Shown in pieces: positions 6,657-14,837 of a stretch of 64,000 nucleotides of DNA. The DNA lies in the IMG/VR virus record IMGVR_UViG_3300033997_000077, positions 1 through 64,000 of that record, one strand, 5' to 3'. The stretch is from a virus. Positions within the stretch are counted from its first letter, which is position 1, and each line of letters begins with the position of its first letter. The position numbers and the translations under genes are program-made. Below the pieces are notes generated by a model. That model was given only the letters and a program-made list of their open reading frames with translations, searched no databases and was not told where the DNA came from.

Positions 6657-7561
6657 TGCGCATTCAACTGTCACTGTCCGATGATCGCGAACATCAACGC
6701 GCGTTGGACGAAACAGGGTTCTGGGGTCGGCAAGGTGCTGGCCTCATTATCATGTGCTCCGCAACTGGTCGCGTCCTTCTCCCCTACCGCAGCGCGCAAG
6801 TAGAGCAGCCGCATACGTGGGGAACTTGGGGCGGGGCCATTGACGAAGGCGAAGACCCGAAGACCGCCGCCACCCGCGAGATGCGTGAGGAATCCGGCAT
6901 TCGTATCGATCCACGTTCCGTCACCAAGCTGTTCGTGTTTCGCAAGGGGACGTTCACCTACACAACGTTCCTTGCGCTGGTCGCCGAGGAATTCAAGCCG
7001 CGTCTTGACATGGAAACCGAACGCGCTGAGTGGTTTGCGTTGGATAGCCTGCCGAGCCCTTTGCACTTTGGCCTGCGCGCCGTTCTGGACGACTCGAAGG
7101 CGAGAGCCGTAATCGAAACTGCCCAGCAGTCCGTACTCGGCAATCAACTCGAAGCCCTAGTCAAAGAAGTCGAAGCCTACCAAGACAATCATTTTGGTTG
7201 GTACGACAAACAAAAACTGTACGACGCGTTCACGAAACTGCCGGAAGAGTTTCGCATGAAGTTCTATCGCGCACCGCGAGGACTATGGCGAGGCTCTGAC
7301 TACTACAACAACGACCACAACTTCGCTGACTACTGCGCGGGCAAGTTGGTGCCAGCATTGAGCTTCACCAACAACGAAGGTGTCGCCAACATCTTCGGCA
7401 CGCCGAAAAAGTATCACGACATTTGCGTATCGTTTGACGAGTCGCTGGACACGTCAAAGCTGGCGAAAGAGTTGAACCGACGCCGCATCGATCACAGCAT
7501 TGGCGATGATGAAGGCGAAGTCATTCTGATGGGCGTGCGTTACCGACAGACGATGAAGTGA
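6656..7561 (+). CDS. NUDIX hydrolase fused to a putative ADP-ribosyltransferase domain, leader motif
   Basis: 301 residues. The leader is MRIQLSLSDD. A perfect NUDIX box G-x5-E-x7-R-E-x2-E-E-x-G spans about residues 60-82 (GAIDEGED...REMREESGI), in a roughly 25-150 domain, for hydrolysis of nucleoside diphosphate-X compounds. The second half (about 198-300) contains LWRGSDYYN, then ALSFTNNEGVANIFG, then DDEGEVILMG, an Arg / Ser-Phe-Thr / Glu-x-Glu order compatible with R-S-E clade ADP-ribosyltransferases such as T4 Alt and ModA. NAD+, ADP-ribose or NAD-capped RNA are plausible shared ligands. The ART call is weaker than the NUDIX call. Confidence 0.85.
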   Translation: MRIQLSLSDDREHQRALDETGFWGRQGAGLIIMCSATGRVLLPYRSAQVEQPHTWGTWGGAIDEGEDPKTAATREMREESGIRIDPRSVTKLFVFRKGTFTYTTFLALVAEEFKPRLDMETERAEWFALDSLPSPLHFGLRAVLDDSKARAVIETAQQSVLGNQLEALVKEVEAYQDNHFGWYDKQKLYDAFTKLPEEFRMKFYRAPRGLWRGSDYYNNDHNFADYCAGKLVPALSFTNNEGVANIFGTPKKYHDICVSFDESLDTSKLAKELNRRRIDHSIGDDEGEVILMGVRYRQTMK

Positions 7562-8100
7562 TCGACAACACGCGAGAATTAGAAATGTTCCTATCAGTTC
7601 AATCTGGTCAGGCTGCGATGGCGGGCCCAGTGCCCGCGTCAGAGATCAAAGCAGTCAAGTCCTCCCATCCGGCGTATAACACGGTCGTCAACCAGCTGAC
7701 CTATGCTGCGTTCACCGACGTTGAGCCACAAGCCAGTTCGGTCAGCCTCAGTGGCTTTGGTGCAGTCAACGCCGCCAACTCTTCGATCACCATAGAGTTC
7801 CAGCGTCCGCTATTTATCAAGTCTGCTGACGTGCAGACATTGAAGCGCGCCACCGCAGGGTCATGGGGCATCGACTATCTTAGCGGAGTCAAGCTGCAAG
7901 CACTGGTAGAGGGAGTGTGGGAAACTGCCTTTACGTTCCCGTCCGGAATGTCTTCAGGATCGGTCGTTGGGCCAGACGGGAAGACTTTCAACGAGAGCTG
8001 GCCGAGCAATCTGCCAGTCAATCGCACGTGTACTGCTCTGCGTCTGTTTACTGCGAGCGGGTATATCTGCGCCTCAACGTTCCGACCTATTATGGGGTAA
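7558..8100 (+). CDS. hypothetical beta-rich protein
   Basis: 180 residues from GTG 7558, which overlaps the previous stop (GTGA). The alternative ATG 7585 gives MFLSVQSGQ, closer to the leader style of the neighbours; neither start has a strong Shine-Dalgarno. The body is beta-rich (VSLSGFGAVNAANSSITIEF, VKLQALVEGVWETAFTFPSG) and ends with LRLFTASGYICASTFRPIMG, reminiscent of discoidin-type carbohydrate-binding jelly rolls. That resemblance is only impressionistic. No catalytic motif was seen. Confidence 0.7.
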   Translation: MIDNTRELEMFLSVQSGQAAMAGPVPASEIKAVKSSHPAYNTVVNQLTYAAFTDVEPQASSVSLSGFGAVNAANSSITIEFQRPLFIKSADVQTLKRATAGSWGIDYLSGVKLQALVEGVWETAFTFPSGMSSGSVVGPDGKTFNESWPSNLPVNRTCTALRLFTASGYICASTFRPIMG

Positions 8101-8103
8101 CCG

Positions 8104-9051
8104 ATGAAGATTTTGATGTCACTGAGCGCCAGTGATCGGCTGTTCTACTTCACCCAGCTGCCCGCGCTAAAGAAAATCGTAGCAGGCGGCAAGTTGCTGC
8201 TGTCACCGACGGGCACCACTACTTCTGATGCCGCGCACGGCACGAAGTACCCATACTTTATGAGTCTGACCCGCAGCCGCCAAGGCAGTTACCATGCCAG
8301 AGATGAAAGCGGCGTGCTGCTGGAATATGACGGGCGCGTGCTGGGCCAACGCAACGCAATCAAACCAGTCGATTATTGGAATACCATCGAATCCGCGCGC
8401 AAGCGTAAGAGCAGCAACGAGATGGAAGAGCGGCTGTATTCGCGCACTAAGGATCTCGACGTCTACGCTGGCCTGCTGTCTGTGTCTGTCCTGATTGATA
8501 ACGATGGCATCGACCGGACGCTGCGCCTGCAACTCGCTACCGAGTGCAGCAAGCGTAAGATTCCGTTGTTCTTCTACACCGACCGCAAGGCGTGGTTGCT
8601 TGGAGACCGCCGCAAGGCAGTAGGGGCCACCGATACCAAGGCGGCGGAAGCACGCAAGCCCTACGTTGCTCGCAGTGAGTTTGAGAAGAATCAACGATCC
8701 GAACTCACCGATATGCGCGTCCTGTTAGAAACGTTGCTGAAGAATCCGGACTTCAACCTTTACACAGATCTCTACGATCTGAAGGGATTCTCTGATCGCA
8801 CGCGTGGTATGGTGCTGCGTTATCAGCGAGACTTGAAGCCAGCTCTGGTGGCCGAGTTCCAAAACGCAGGCCGTGCACAAAACGGCGGCAATCCAAAAAT
8901 GCGCAAGCGCCTCGATGCTCTGCTCGCCGTAATGAAGAAGTTCAACCTGTCGTCAGCTGAGCAGTTGGCTGACTTTATTGCGCAACGTCACCAAGCCGAC
9001 TGGCAGCGCGACCGCGACGCACGACCCAAAGACGAATCCGATAACTGGTAA
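8104..9051 (+). CDS. putative ART-like toxin domain protein with leader motif
   Basis: 315 residues starting MKILMSLSASDRLFYFTQLPALKKIVAGGKLLLS. The pattern LFYFTQ..ALKKI..GG.L.L, then FMSLTRSRQGSYH (about 52-64), VLLEYDGRVL, and EMEERLYS (E106/E108/E109) resembles phage and toxin ADP-ribosyltransferase or DarT/KptA-type folds, which have an N-terminal aromatic/Thr strand, an LSLTR block and a late E-x-E-x-R-L. The C-terminal 130 residues are helical and basic. The fold is inferred by eye. It follows the operon's tight spacing (3 bp after the previous stop). Confidence 0.6.
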   Translation: MKILMSLSASDRLFYFTQLPALKKIVAGGKLLLSPTGTTTSDAAHGTKYPYFMSLTRSRQGSYHARDESGVLLEYDGRVLGQRNAIKPVDYWNTIESARKRKSSNEMEERLYSRTKDLDVYAGLLSVSVLIDNDGIDRTLRLQLATECSKRKIPLFFYTDRKAWLLGDRRKAVGATDTKAAEARKPYVARSEFEKNQRSELTDMRVLLETLLKNPDFNLYTDLYDLKGFSDRTRGMVLRYQRDLKPALVAEFQNAGRAQNGGNPKMRKRLDALLAVMKKFNLSSAEQLADFIAQRHQADWQRDRDARPKDESDNW

Positions 9052-9063
9052 GGAATACTGATC

Positions 9064-9909
9064 ATGCAAGTACAACTCTCACTCTCGAACCTCCCGACTC
9101 CGCCTGAACTTTTCGTGCGCCTCATTGCCCAACATGCGGGCTTGAGTGGCATCAAGACCTCCAAGCGTGGCACCAAATACACGGCAACTTCCGATTCAAC
9201 CTCCATTATCTATGACCAACAGGGCGGCCAAGTCTTCGTCAAGAAGGATGGCAAAGTCTTCATGGACTTCCCAGCTCCCCGCGTAGTCGGTAAGACTCTG
9301 ACCAGCGCGCAGTCTACAGCGGCTGCCAAACGCGGCGCTCAGATCAAAGCCAAGACCAAAGTTGAGGCACCGAAAGCAGGGTCACCGGAAGCACTCAAGA
9401 AGATCAAGTTCACGCCAAAGGCCCCAACTAAGCTGACCAAAGAGCAGCGCGCCGAGGTTAACGCGAAGTATGGCCCGGCGTTCGCCAAGAAAGTTATCGC
9501 GCTCGGCACTGCGCTGCTGGCTATCAAGGAAGTGAAACGCGAAACAGAGGAAGGCCCGCACGTCATGTTCTGGCCGTTCGCCTTCGGCCCAGTGACGCGC
9601 AAGGTCAAAACCGTATACGGTTCGATGCCGCGCTCCGACATTTATTCAATGATGGGCTCCGCACCTAGTATTCCGTTCAAGTCAGTCAGGGCAGTTGAGT
9701 TCCGTGGGTTTGCCAAGTGCCGCGTGTGCGGTATCAACCTCGGCGGGGCCACTCAATATTCCGCTGCTGGCGTTGCGCGCCCGAGCAACATTGCTGCCCA
9801 CTACCGCAGCCACGGCATTAACTGCAACTTGGTTGAGAAGGTTGCCACCGACAAGACTACTGGCAAGATGTACCGTGTTCTCTACGTCGGCGGGTTGAAC
9901 TCCATCTAA
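9064..9909 (+). CDS. leader-motif protein with C-terminal zinc-binding site
   Basis: 281 residues starting MQVQLSLSNLPTPPE. The middle is Lys/Ala/Pro-rich (about 85-150). Near the C-terminus CRVCGINLGG (C219, C222), followed by HYRSHGINC, gives a plausible Cys2-His/Cys zinc site. No catalytic residues were recognised. This combination (leader, flexible linker, zinc domain) is consistent with a packaged DNA- or protein-binding factor, but that is inference. Confidence 0.72.
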   Translation: MQVQLSLSNLPTPPELFVRLIAQHAGLSGIKTSKRGTKYTATSDSTSIIYDQQGGQVFVKKDGKVFMDFPAPRVVGKTLTSAQSTAAAKRGAQIKAKTKVEAPKAGSPEALKKIKFTPKAPTKLTKEQRAEVNAKYGPAFAKKVIALGTALLAIKEVKRETEEGPHVMFWPFAFGPVTRKVKTVYGSMPRSDIYSMMGSAPSIPFKSVRAVEFRGFAKCRVCGINLGGATQYSAAGVARPSNIAAHYRSHGINCNLVEKVATDKTTGKMYRVLYVGGLNSI

Positions 9910-9918
9910 GGAAATCAC

Positions 9919-12564
9919 ATGCTCCATATTTCAACATCGGCACTGAAGCCGAGTCAGTATCGCAAGTTCGTTAAGGGATGGGACAAGGGACGTTACGCTG
10001 ACATCTTTGCTGAGTACACGTCCGACCCAAAAGCCTACCGCTTCACCCTGCCGCTGACCAAGACCAAAGCGCGCGACGCCGAACCCGTCGAGCCATTGCC
10101 GTCAGTAAAGGCCGCCGTGGAATCTGCGGGCTACGTTGTCGATGACTACATTGGCGGCTACGCCGTTGACTCTGCGACTGGCAAGCGCCGTGTTCGTATC
10201 GGCAAGCTCTTGAAATCACCGACTGCCGTGCAGGAGTTTGCAAACGACAAGCGCCGTGGCGCAGCAAAGCAAAAGGCGGGCGCAATGTCCGTCGTGATCT
10301 CTCGTCACCCATACGACGTTGCGGGCATGTCCACCGACCGAGGCTGGACAAGCTGCATGAACTTGATCGACGGTGTGAACAAGCACTATGTAGCCAAGGA
10401 CGTCAAGGAGGGGTCGCTCATTGCGTACCTCGTTGATTCCAACGACCTGAATATCCAATCGCCCAAGGCCCGCATTCTGATGCGCGTGTTCAAGGCGAAA
10501 GGAAAGATCGGTCTGTTCCCGTCCGGCGTCTACGGCACTGCGTCCGATGCGTTCGCGTTGACCGTCGCCAAGTGGTGCAGCGAAGTGAACTCCAAGTTCT
10601 TCAAGATCCCATACGGCACGACCATGAAAATGCTCGCGTCTCTGTATCCGGACTCTTCGACTCGGGTAGTGCACTTGCCGCAAGAGGATAACGCCGCCGA
10701 GAACCTGCGTGTGCTGCTCGACTCTCCGACCGCACCGTCCACCATATCGGTCGAGAAGCTGCGCAGTAAGTTTGTTGTGCTTGTCGACAACATGGCAGAC
10801 CAAGAGGCGAGGGCTGCGGGCTTTAACCCCAATTCGTATGACGCCAACGCCAAACTGGCGGACAGCCTTATCAAATCCACCCGCGTGTTCGAAGCCAAGT
10901 ACCCGTCCTCTGTGAAGGCGATTCGTTCGGTGTTCGTACCTCGCGCCATGATCCATCTACGCTCCAATGAGTTAGCCACTAACGTCCAGCGCCTGCCTGA
11001 TGCGAGTCGTGAATATCTGACCAACCACTTTGCGCAGTTTATCACGTTGGTTCGCACCAACGCCGCGAAGAAGAAACCCAACCTCAAGGTGCTCAAGCAG
11101 TTCGAGACCGTAATGGAAATCCGAGGGTTTGAATCGATCATAATGAGCATGTCTTCGGATCACTATAAGGGCAGCCCTTACTCCGGCGATGATTGCATTG
11201 CCTTCATCAAAGACCTGTTCAAGTTGGCGTACTATCAGGGCGAAAACATCTATTCGAATGAACCGTCCTACGTAGCTACTCTCTCCGATTTGGATCGCAG
11301 TACCGCTGCTGAGCTGCTATTCGGCAACTTCCTAGAAGACGCGGACGCCAAGAAACTTGCGGATTCCTTCAAGGAAGGCACTGACGATTACTTGCTCGCC
11401 AACTTTGCCAACTACTGCTACGGTCGTATCACGATCAAGCAGCTGCTAAAGCAAGTTGGAGCCGAGGGCCTTGTGGAGATCAGTGGACTCAAGATCCGCT
11501 TTGCCGAACAGTACAGCCCGAAGCCGGAGTTCATCGCATTTGCGCGCGTGAACGCAATGCCAATGAGCAGATCAGTCGGGACGTTGCGTGCAGCACTTAA
11601 TACCAAGAGCTTGGAGTCAATGTTCGAGACACTGAAGGCAGGTAATCCAGAGTCTCTAGCTATTGCGCTGCTGGCCGCGCACCTCAGACGTGAAGGGTAC
11701 AACTCTTCCAAGTTCGTGGAAGAGTGGGTGGCCGCCGCTCCTTCGGATCCGGCATTGCTTGGCAGCGAGATCCTGATCCGCACCGCTAAGTCACTTTACA
11801 CTGCGGAGAAGAAAGGTTTGATGCACACCAAGAAAGATGTGATACGCTTCGACGAGAGCGCACTGTTTAAGAAATTGTCTAAGGCAATGCGTAGCGCAAT
11901 GGTTGCCAGTATCAGCACGGAAGCCGCTGCGCTGGACACGATGGAGAAGATGTTCAACGCGCACGACCCTAATACTTCGATGGATGTTTCCTATCAGGGC
12001 CTGTCTCCCAAGCAGATCGAAGCGCTTGGATCTCCTCTGGCCCCGCACCTGATCGTAGCTTTGCCGTTTGTCACTGGATGCGACGGATTGCTCGGTGCGG
12101 ATTCCCCACGCATGTTCGCAAATTCCCTGCCGAATAAGCGGTCGCGTGAGATGGAGCTGCTGCTGTCAATGTACTACATCTTCGACACCGAAGATTTCGA
12201 TAGCAAAGGGCGCATTGAGTACGCGGAGCAGCTGCTGTCGCTACCAGTCCTTGCGTTGATAGCGAGCCCTGAGTGGGGGCAGATGGTTGCGGGCGTTGAC
12301 GCGTTCGTCGCCAAGTTGCCGACCAAGTTGCGAACTGCCATCGGCAACAAGACTTTCCCTGCTCTGCTCAAGGCCGGTATTCAGGGGACGGTTGATCGCG
12401 TGACTGTGGATGAAGATGAAGACTTCGATGCAGACACTCCGCTGCTGCGCCGTGTTGAGCTTGTTCTCGAATCGAATCTGCATCGCCGCTCTGCGCTACG
12501 CAACATCAAGCCTGAAGATCTCACACGTTACGCCGCAGCCCTCATTGCTCTGGCACAGGAGTAA
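9919..12564 (+). CDS. large leader-motif protein, paralogue A (881 aa)
   Basis: It starts MLHISTSALKPSQYRKFVKG. The first ~260 residues are shared with the next gene. Conserved blocks are GW.K.RYAD.F..YT.D, a GYVV.DYI.G..VD..GKRR..IGKLL segment, ISRHPYDVAGMSTDRGWTSCM, G..IAYLV...DLN.Q.P.ARIL.RV, GLFPSG.YG and KWCSEVN..FF.IPYG. The His/Asp/Ser/Cys residues in the central block could form an active site, but no family is claimed. The remaining ~600 residues are helical repeats that diverge from the paralogue. Proteins with this block occur in other large phages to my recollection; unverified. Confidence 0.8.
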   Translation: MLHISTSALKPSQYRKFVKGWDKGRYADIFAEYTSDPKAYRFTLPLTKTKARDAEPVEPLPSVKAAVESAGYVVDDYIGGYAVDSATGKRRVRIGKLLKSPTAVQEFANDKRRGAAKQKAGAMSVVISRHPYDVAGMSTDRGWTSCMNLIDGVNKHYVAKDVKEGSLIAYLVDSNDLNIQSPKARILMRVFKAKGKIGLFPSGVYGTASDAFALTVAKWCSEVNSKFFKIPYGTTMKMLASLYPDSSTRVVHLPQEDNAAENLRVLLDSPTAPSTISVEKLRSKFVVLVDNMADQEARAAGFNPNSYDANAKLADSLIKSTRVFEAKYPSSVKAIRSVFVPRAMIHLRSNELATNVQRLPDASREYLTNHFAQFITLVRTNAAKKKPNLKVLKQFETVMEIRGFESIIMSMSSDHYKGSPYSGDDCIAFIKDLFKLAYYQGENIYSNEPSYVATLSDLDRSTAAELLFGNFLEDADAKKLADSFKEGTDDYLLANFANYCYGRITIKQLLKQVGAEGLVEISGLKIRFAEQYSPKPEFIAFARVNAMPMSRSVGTLRAALNTKSLESMFETLKAGNPESLAIALLAAHLRREGYNSSKFVEEWVAAAPSDPALLGSEILIRTAKSLYTAEKKGLMHTKKDVIRFDESALFKKLSKAMRSAMVASISTEAAALDTMEKMFNAHDPNTSMDVSYQGLSPKQIEALGSPLAPHLIVALPFVTGCDGLLGADSPRMFANSLPNKRSREMELLLSMYYIFDTEDFDSKGRIEYAEQLLSLPVLALIASPEWGQMVAGVDAFVAKLPTKLRTAIGNKTFPALLKAGIQGTVDRVTVDEDEDFDADTPLLRRVELVLESNLHRRSALRNIKPEDLTRYAAALIALAQE

Positions 12565-12566
12565 CC

Positions 12567-14774
12567 ATGATCAACATATCAACGTCGGCGCTGAAACCAA
12601 GTCAGTACCGACAATACGTGAAGGGGTGGAACAAAGAACGCTACGCCGATCTATTTCGCAAGTACACAGGCGACCGTAACAACTACCGCATCCACTTGCC
12701 GCTAGTGTCAGGCGCAAAGCGTGTGGCTTACGCCCCAGTGCCTGAAGCAATTCAGAAGTCAGTTGCGGAAAAGGGCTACGTTGTCGAGGACTACATCACG
12801 GGGATCGCGGTGGATGCCAGCGGTAAACGTCGCATCAAGATCGGTAAGCTGTTGACGCCGGAGTTGCAACAGGTGTTCGCCAACGACAAGTCGCGTAGTA
12901 ACGCACGCAACGCGGCGTCAGGCAATCAGATGATCGTGATCTCCCGCCACCCTTACGACGTGGCGGGGATGTCGACTGACCGTGGCTGGGTAAGCTGTAT
13001 GCACCTTGTCGGAGGCTCCAATGCCAAATACGTCAAGGACGACATCATTCAGGGTTCGATCATCGCGTACCTTGTAAGCAAAGACGACCTGAACTTGCAG
13101 CGCCCGAGCGCCCGAATTCTGTTGCGTGTCTATCGTGCGGAGAACGGCAAGAAGGGCCTGTTCCCGTCCGGCATCTACGGTGCGCGCTCTCAGTTGTTCT
13201 TCGACACTGTGCGCAAGTGGTGCAGCGAAGTGAACGCAACGTACTTCGGCATCCCCTACGGAATGACGATGGATCTGCTCGACGATCTCTACAACGATGG
13301 GCGCAAGACCGTAGTCAATGACAACTACGATCCGGCGACCGCGTTGAAGGAGTTGGAGAAGTCACTGCGCGCCAATCCCAAATCCGTGGTGGAAGAACTT
13401 GGCATGTTCGAGACCAAGTTCGGCTCCGATGTGTCTGAGTTCTACGCTCTGGTCAACGCGATCAACTCGAAAGAGATGGATATGCGCTTGGCCGAGAACG
13501 CGGTGCGTAAGATCCGGATCCTCGTCGAAGATAACGCGGTCACGCTCGCCTACAAGGACTGCGCGGAAATCGCAGCGCGCGGCTACTGCCACAACCCAAC
13601 CACGTTCGTGACTCACGACGCGCTTGCGCTGTTGCGGGTGTCGGCTATCATGGGTCAGAAGCTGCTGCATGAGATCGACGCGTTCAAGGTTGCGGCCTCC
13701 ACGGTACGCGCCGAACGTGACATTTCGATGACGCGCCTCTACACAATGATGATGGATGTTGAAGCCAGCCGTCCGTTGCTCGACGCGGCTCCGAAGTTTG
13801 GGGTCTCTCAGGAGAAGGCGCTGTCGCTGATGACTACCGACACGCACAACAACTGGCACCGCGTAGCCCTAACCAAGGCTGAACTCAAAATCCTGAAGCG
13901 GACGTGGGCGGAAGAAGGTGTCGACGAGTTGCCTCCTTACTACGAGGCAGCGCTGGCTCCCGAAACCAAGATGCCCGCAATGTTCAAGAAGTTCGTCGAA
14001 GCCGCCAACAACGAGTTCGTCAAGGGACGCTCTACGGGCCGCACGCATAGTCCGGCAACGATGAAACTGCTGATTGAGCGCATGCCTGCCGACAAGTGGG
14101 TGTCTGCGTTCCGTGGTAGCTACCTGCTCCCGTTGCTGGTGCACAGCACTTACGCCAATGACACCAACGCCACGGCGATCAGTGCGATGCGTCCGTACCT
14201 TGCAAAGCGTATTACGGATTACATGAAAGACGAAACCAAACGCGGGAGCTTCATGGTGAAAGCGTTGCTTCCCTTTGAGGGCGCAATGTCTGGCCCTCAA
14301 TACGGCCCCGAGTTCTTCCATGCTATCCCTGACGCGTTGTGGGTGGAGCCCGTCATGTCCATGATCGGTCTCGATGTGCTGTTGAATGGTAGCGGTGGAC
14401 GCGGCGCGATTGAAGGCGAGCTTGGTATCACGTCGTGGATCTCCGCTGCGCCCGTCCGCATCATGGCATTGGCAAACACGGAAGACTTCAACGGCGGCCC
14501 ATTCCAGTCGGTAATGGGTGCAATCACTGCTGACCCGAAGACCGCAGGCAAGATGGTAACGTTGCTGAAGCAGGCTCTTCGCAACGTTCCGTCGTTCTTG
14601 CGCGTGGCCCGAATGTTCCCGCTGATGCAAGCAGCGTACAACGTTCAAGAGTCCGTGGAAGACGCGCAGGAACATGGCGTCACTATCGAAGAGGAATTGC
14701 GTGACAGGTTCGGTGCAGACTTCAACCCTGCCGCCGTGCGCATGCTGCTCAATTCTGGGCTAGGCTTCATGTAA
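12567..14774 (+). CDS. large leader-motif protein, paralogue B (735 aa)
   Basis: It starts MINISTSALKPSQYRQYVKG, 2 bp after paralogue A. Its N-terminal ~255 residues repeat the A architecture, with ISRHPYDVAGMSTDRGWVSC, IIAYLVSKDDLN and GLFPSGIYGARS, while the C-terminal helical part is shorter and diverged. It is probably the product of tandem duplication with selection on the first domain. It ends the leader-motif operon, 17 bp before a terminator stem. The function is unknown. Its size and leader would suit a head-packaged internal protein. Confidence 0.8.
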   Translation: MINISTSALKPSQYRQYVKGWNKERYADLFRKYTGDRNNYRIHLPLVSGAKRVAYAPVPEAIQKSVAEKGYVVEDYITGIAVDASGKRRIKIGKLLTPELQQVFANDKSRSNARNAASGNQMIVISRHPYDVAGMSTDRGWVSCMHLVGGSNAKYVKDDIIQGSIIAYLVSKDDLNLQRPSARILLRVYRAENGKKGLFPSGIYGARSQLFFDTVRKWCSEVNATYFGIPYGMTMDLLDDLYNDGRKTVVNDNYDPATALKELEKSLRANPKSVVEELGMFETKFGSDVSEFYALVNAINSKEMDMRLAENAVRKIRILVEDNAVTLAYKDCAEIAARGYCHNPTTFVTHDALALLRVSAIMGQKLLHEIDAFKVAASTVRAERDISMTRLYTMMMDVEASRPLLDAAPKFGVSQEKALSLMTTDTHNNWHRVALTKAELKILKRTWAEEGVDELPPYYEAALAPETKMPAMFKKFVEAANNEFVKGRSTGRTHSPATMKLLIERMPADKWVSAFRGSYLLPLLVHSTYANDTNATAISAMRPYLAKRITDYMKDETKRGSFMVKALLPFEGAMSGPQYGPEFFHAIPDALWVEPVMSMIGLDVLLNGSGGRGAIEGELGITSWISAAPVRIMALANTEDFNGGPFQSVMGAITADPKTAGKMVTLLKQALRNVPSFLRVARMFPLMQAAYNVQESVEDAQEHGVTIEEELRDRFGADFNPAAVRMLLNSGLGFM

Positions 14775-14790
14775 AAGCAAAACTGTAAAC

Positions 14791-14822
14791 AAAGGGTAGT
14801 GGGGCAACCTGCTACCCTTTTT
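14791..14822 (+). terminator. intrinsic terminator ending the leader-motif operon
   Basis: AAAGGGTAG (14791-14799) pairs with CTACCCTTT (14812-14820), with a T-tract to 14822. It lies between paralogue B and the next transcription block. Confidence 0.75.
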
Positions 14823-14837
14823 CCATTGGAGATTATC

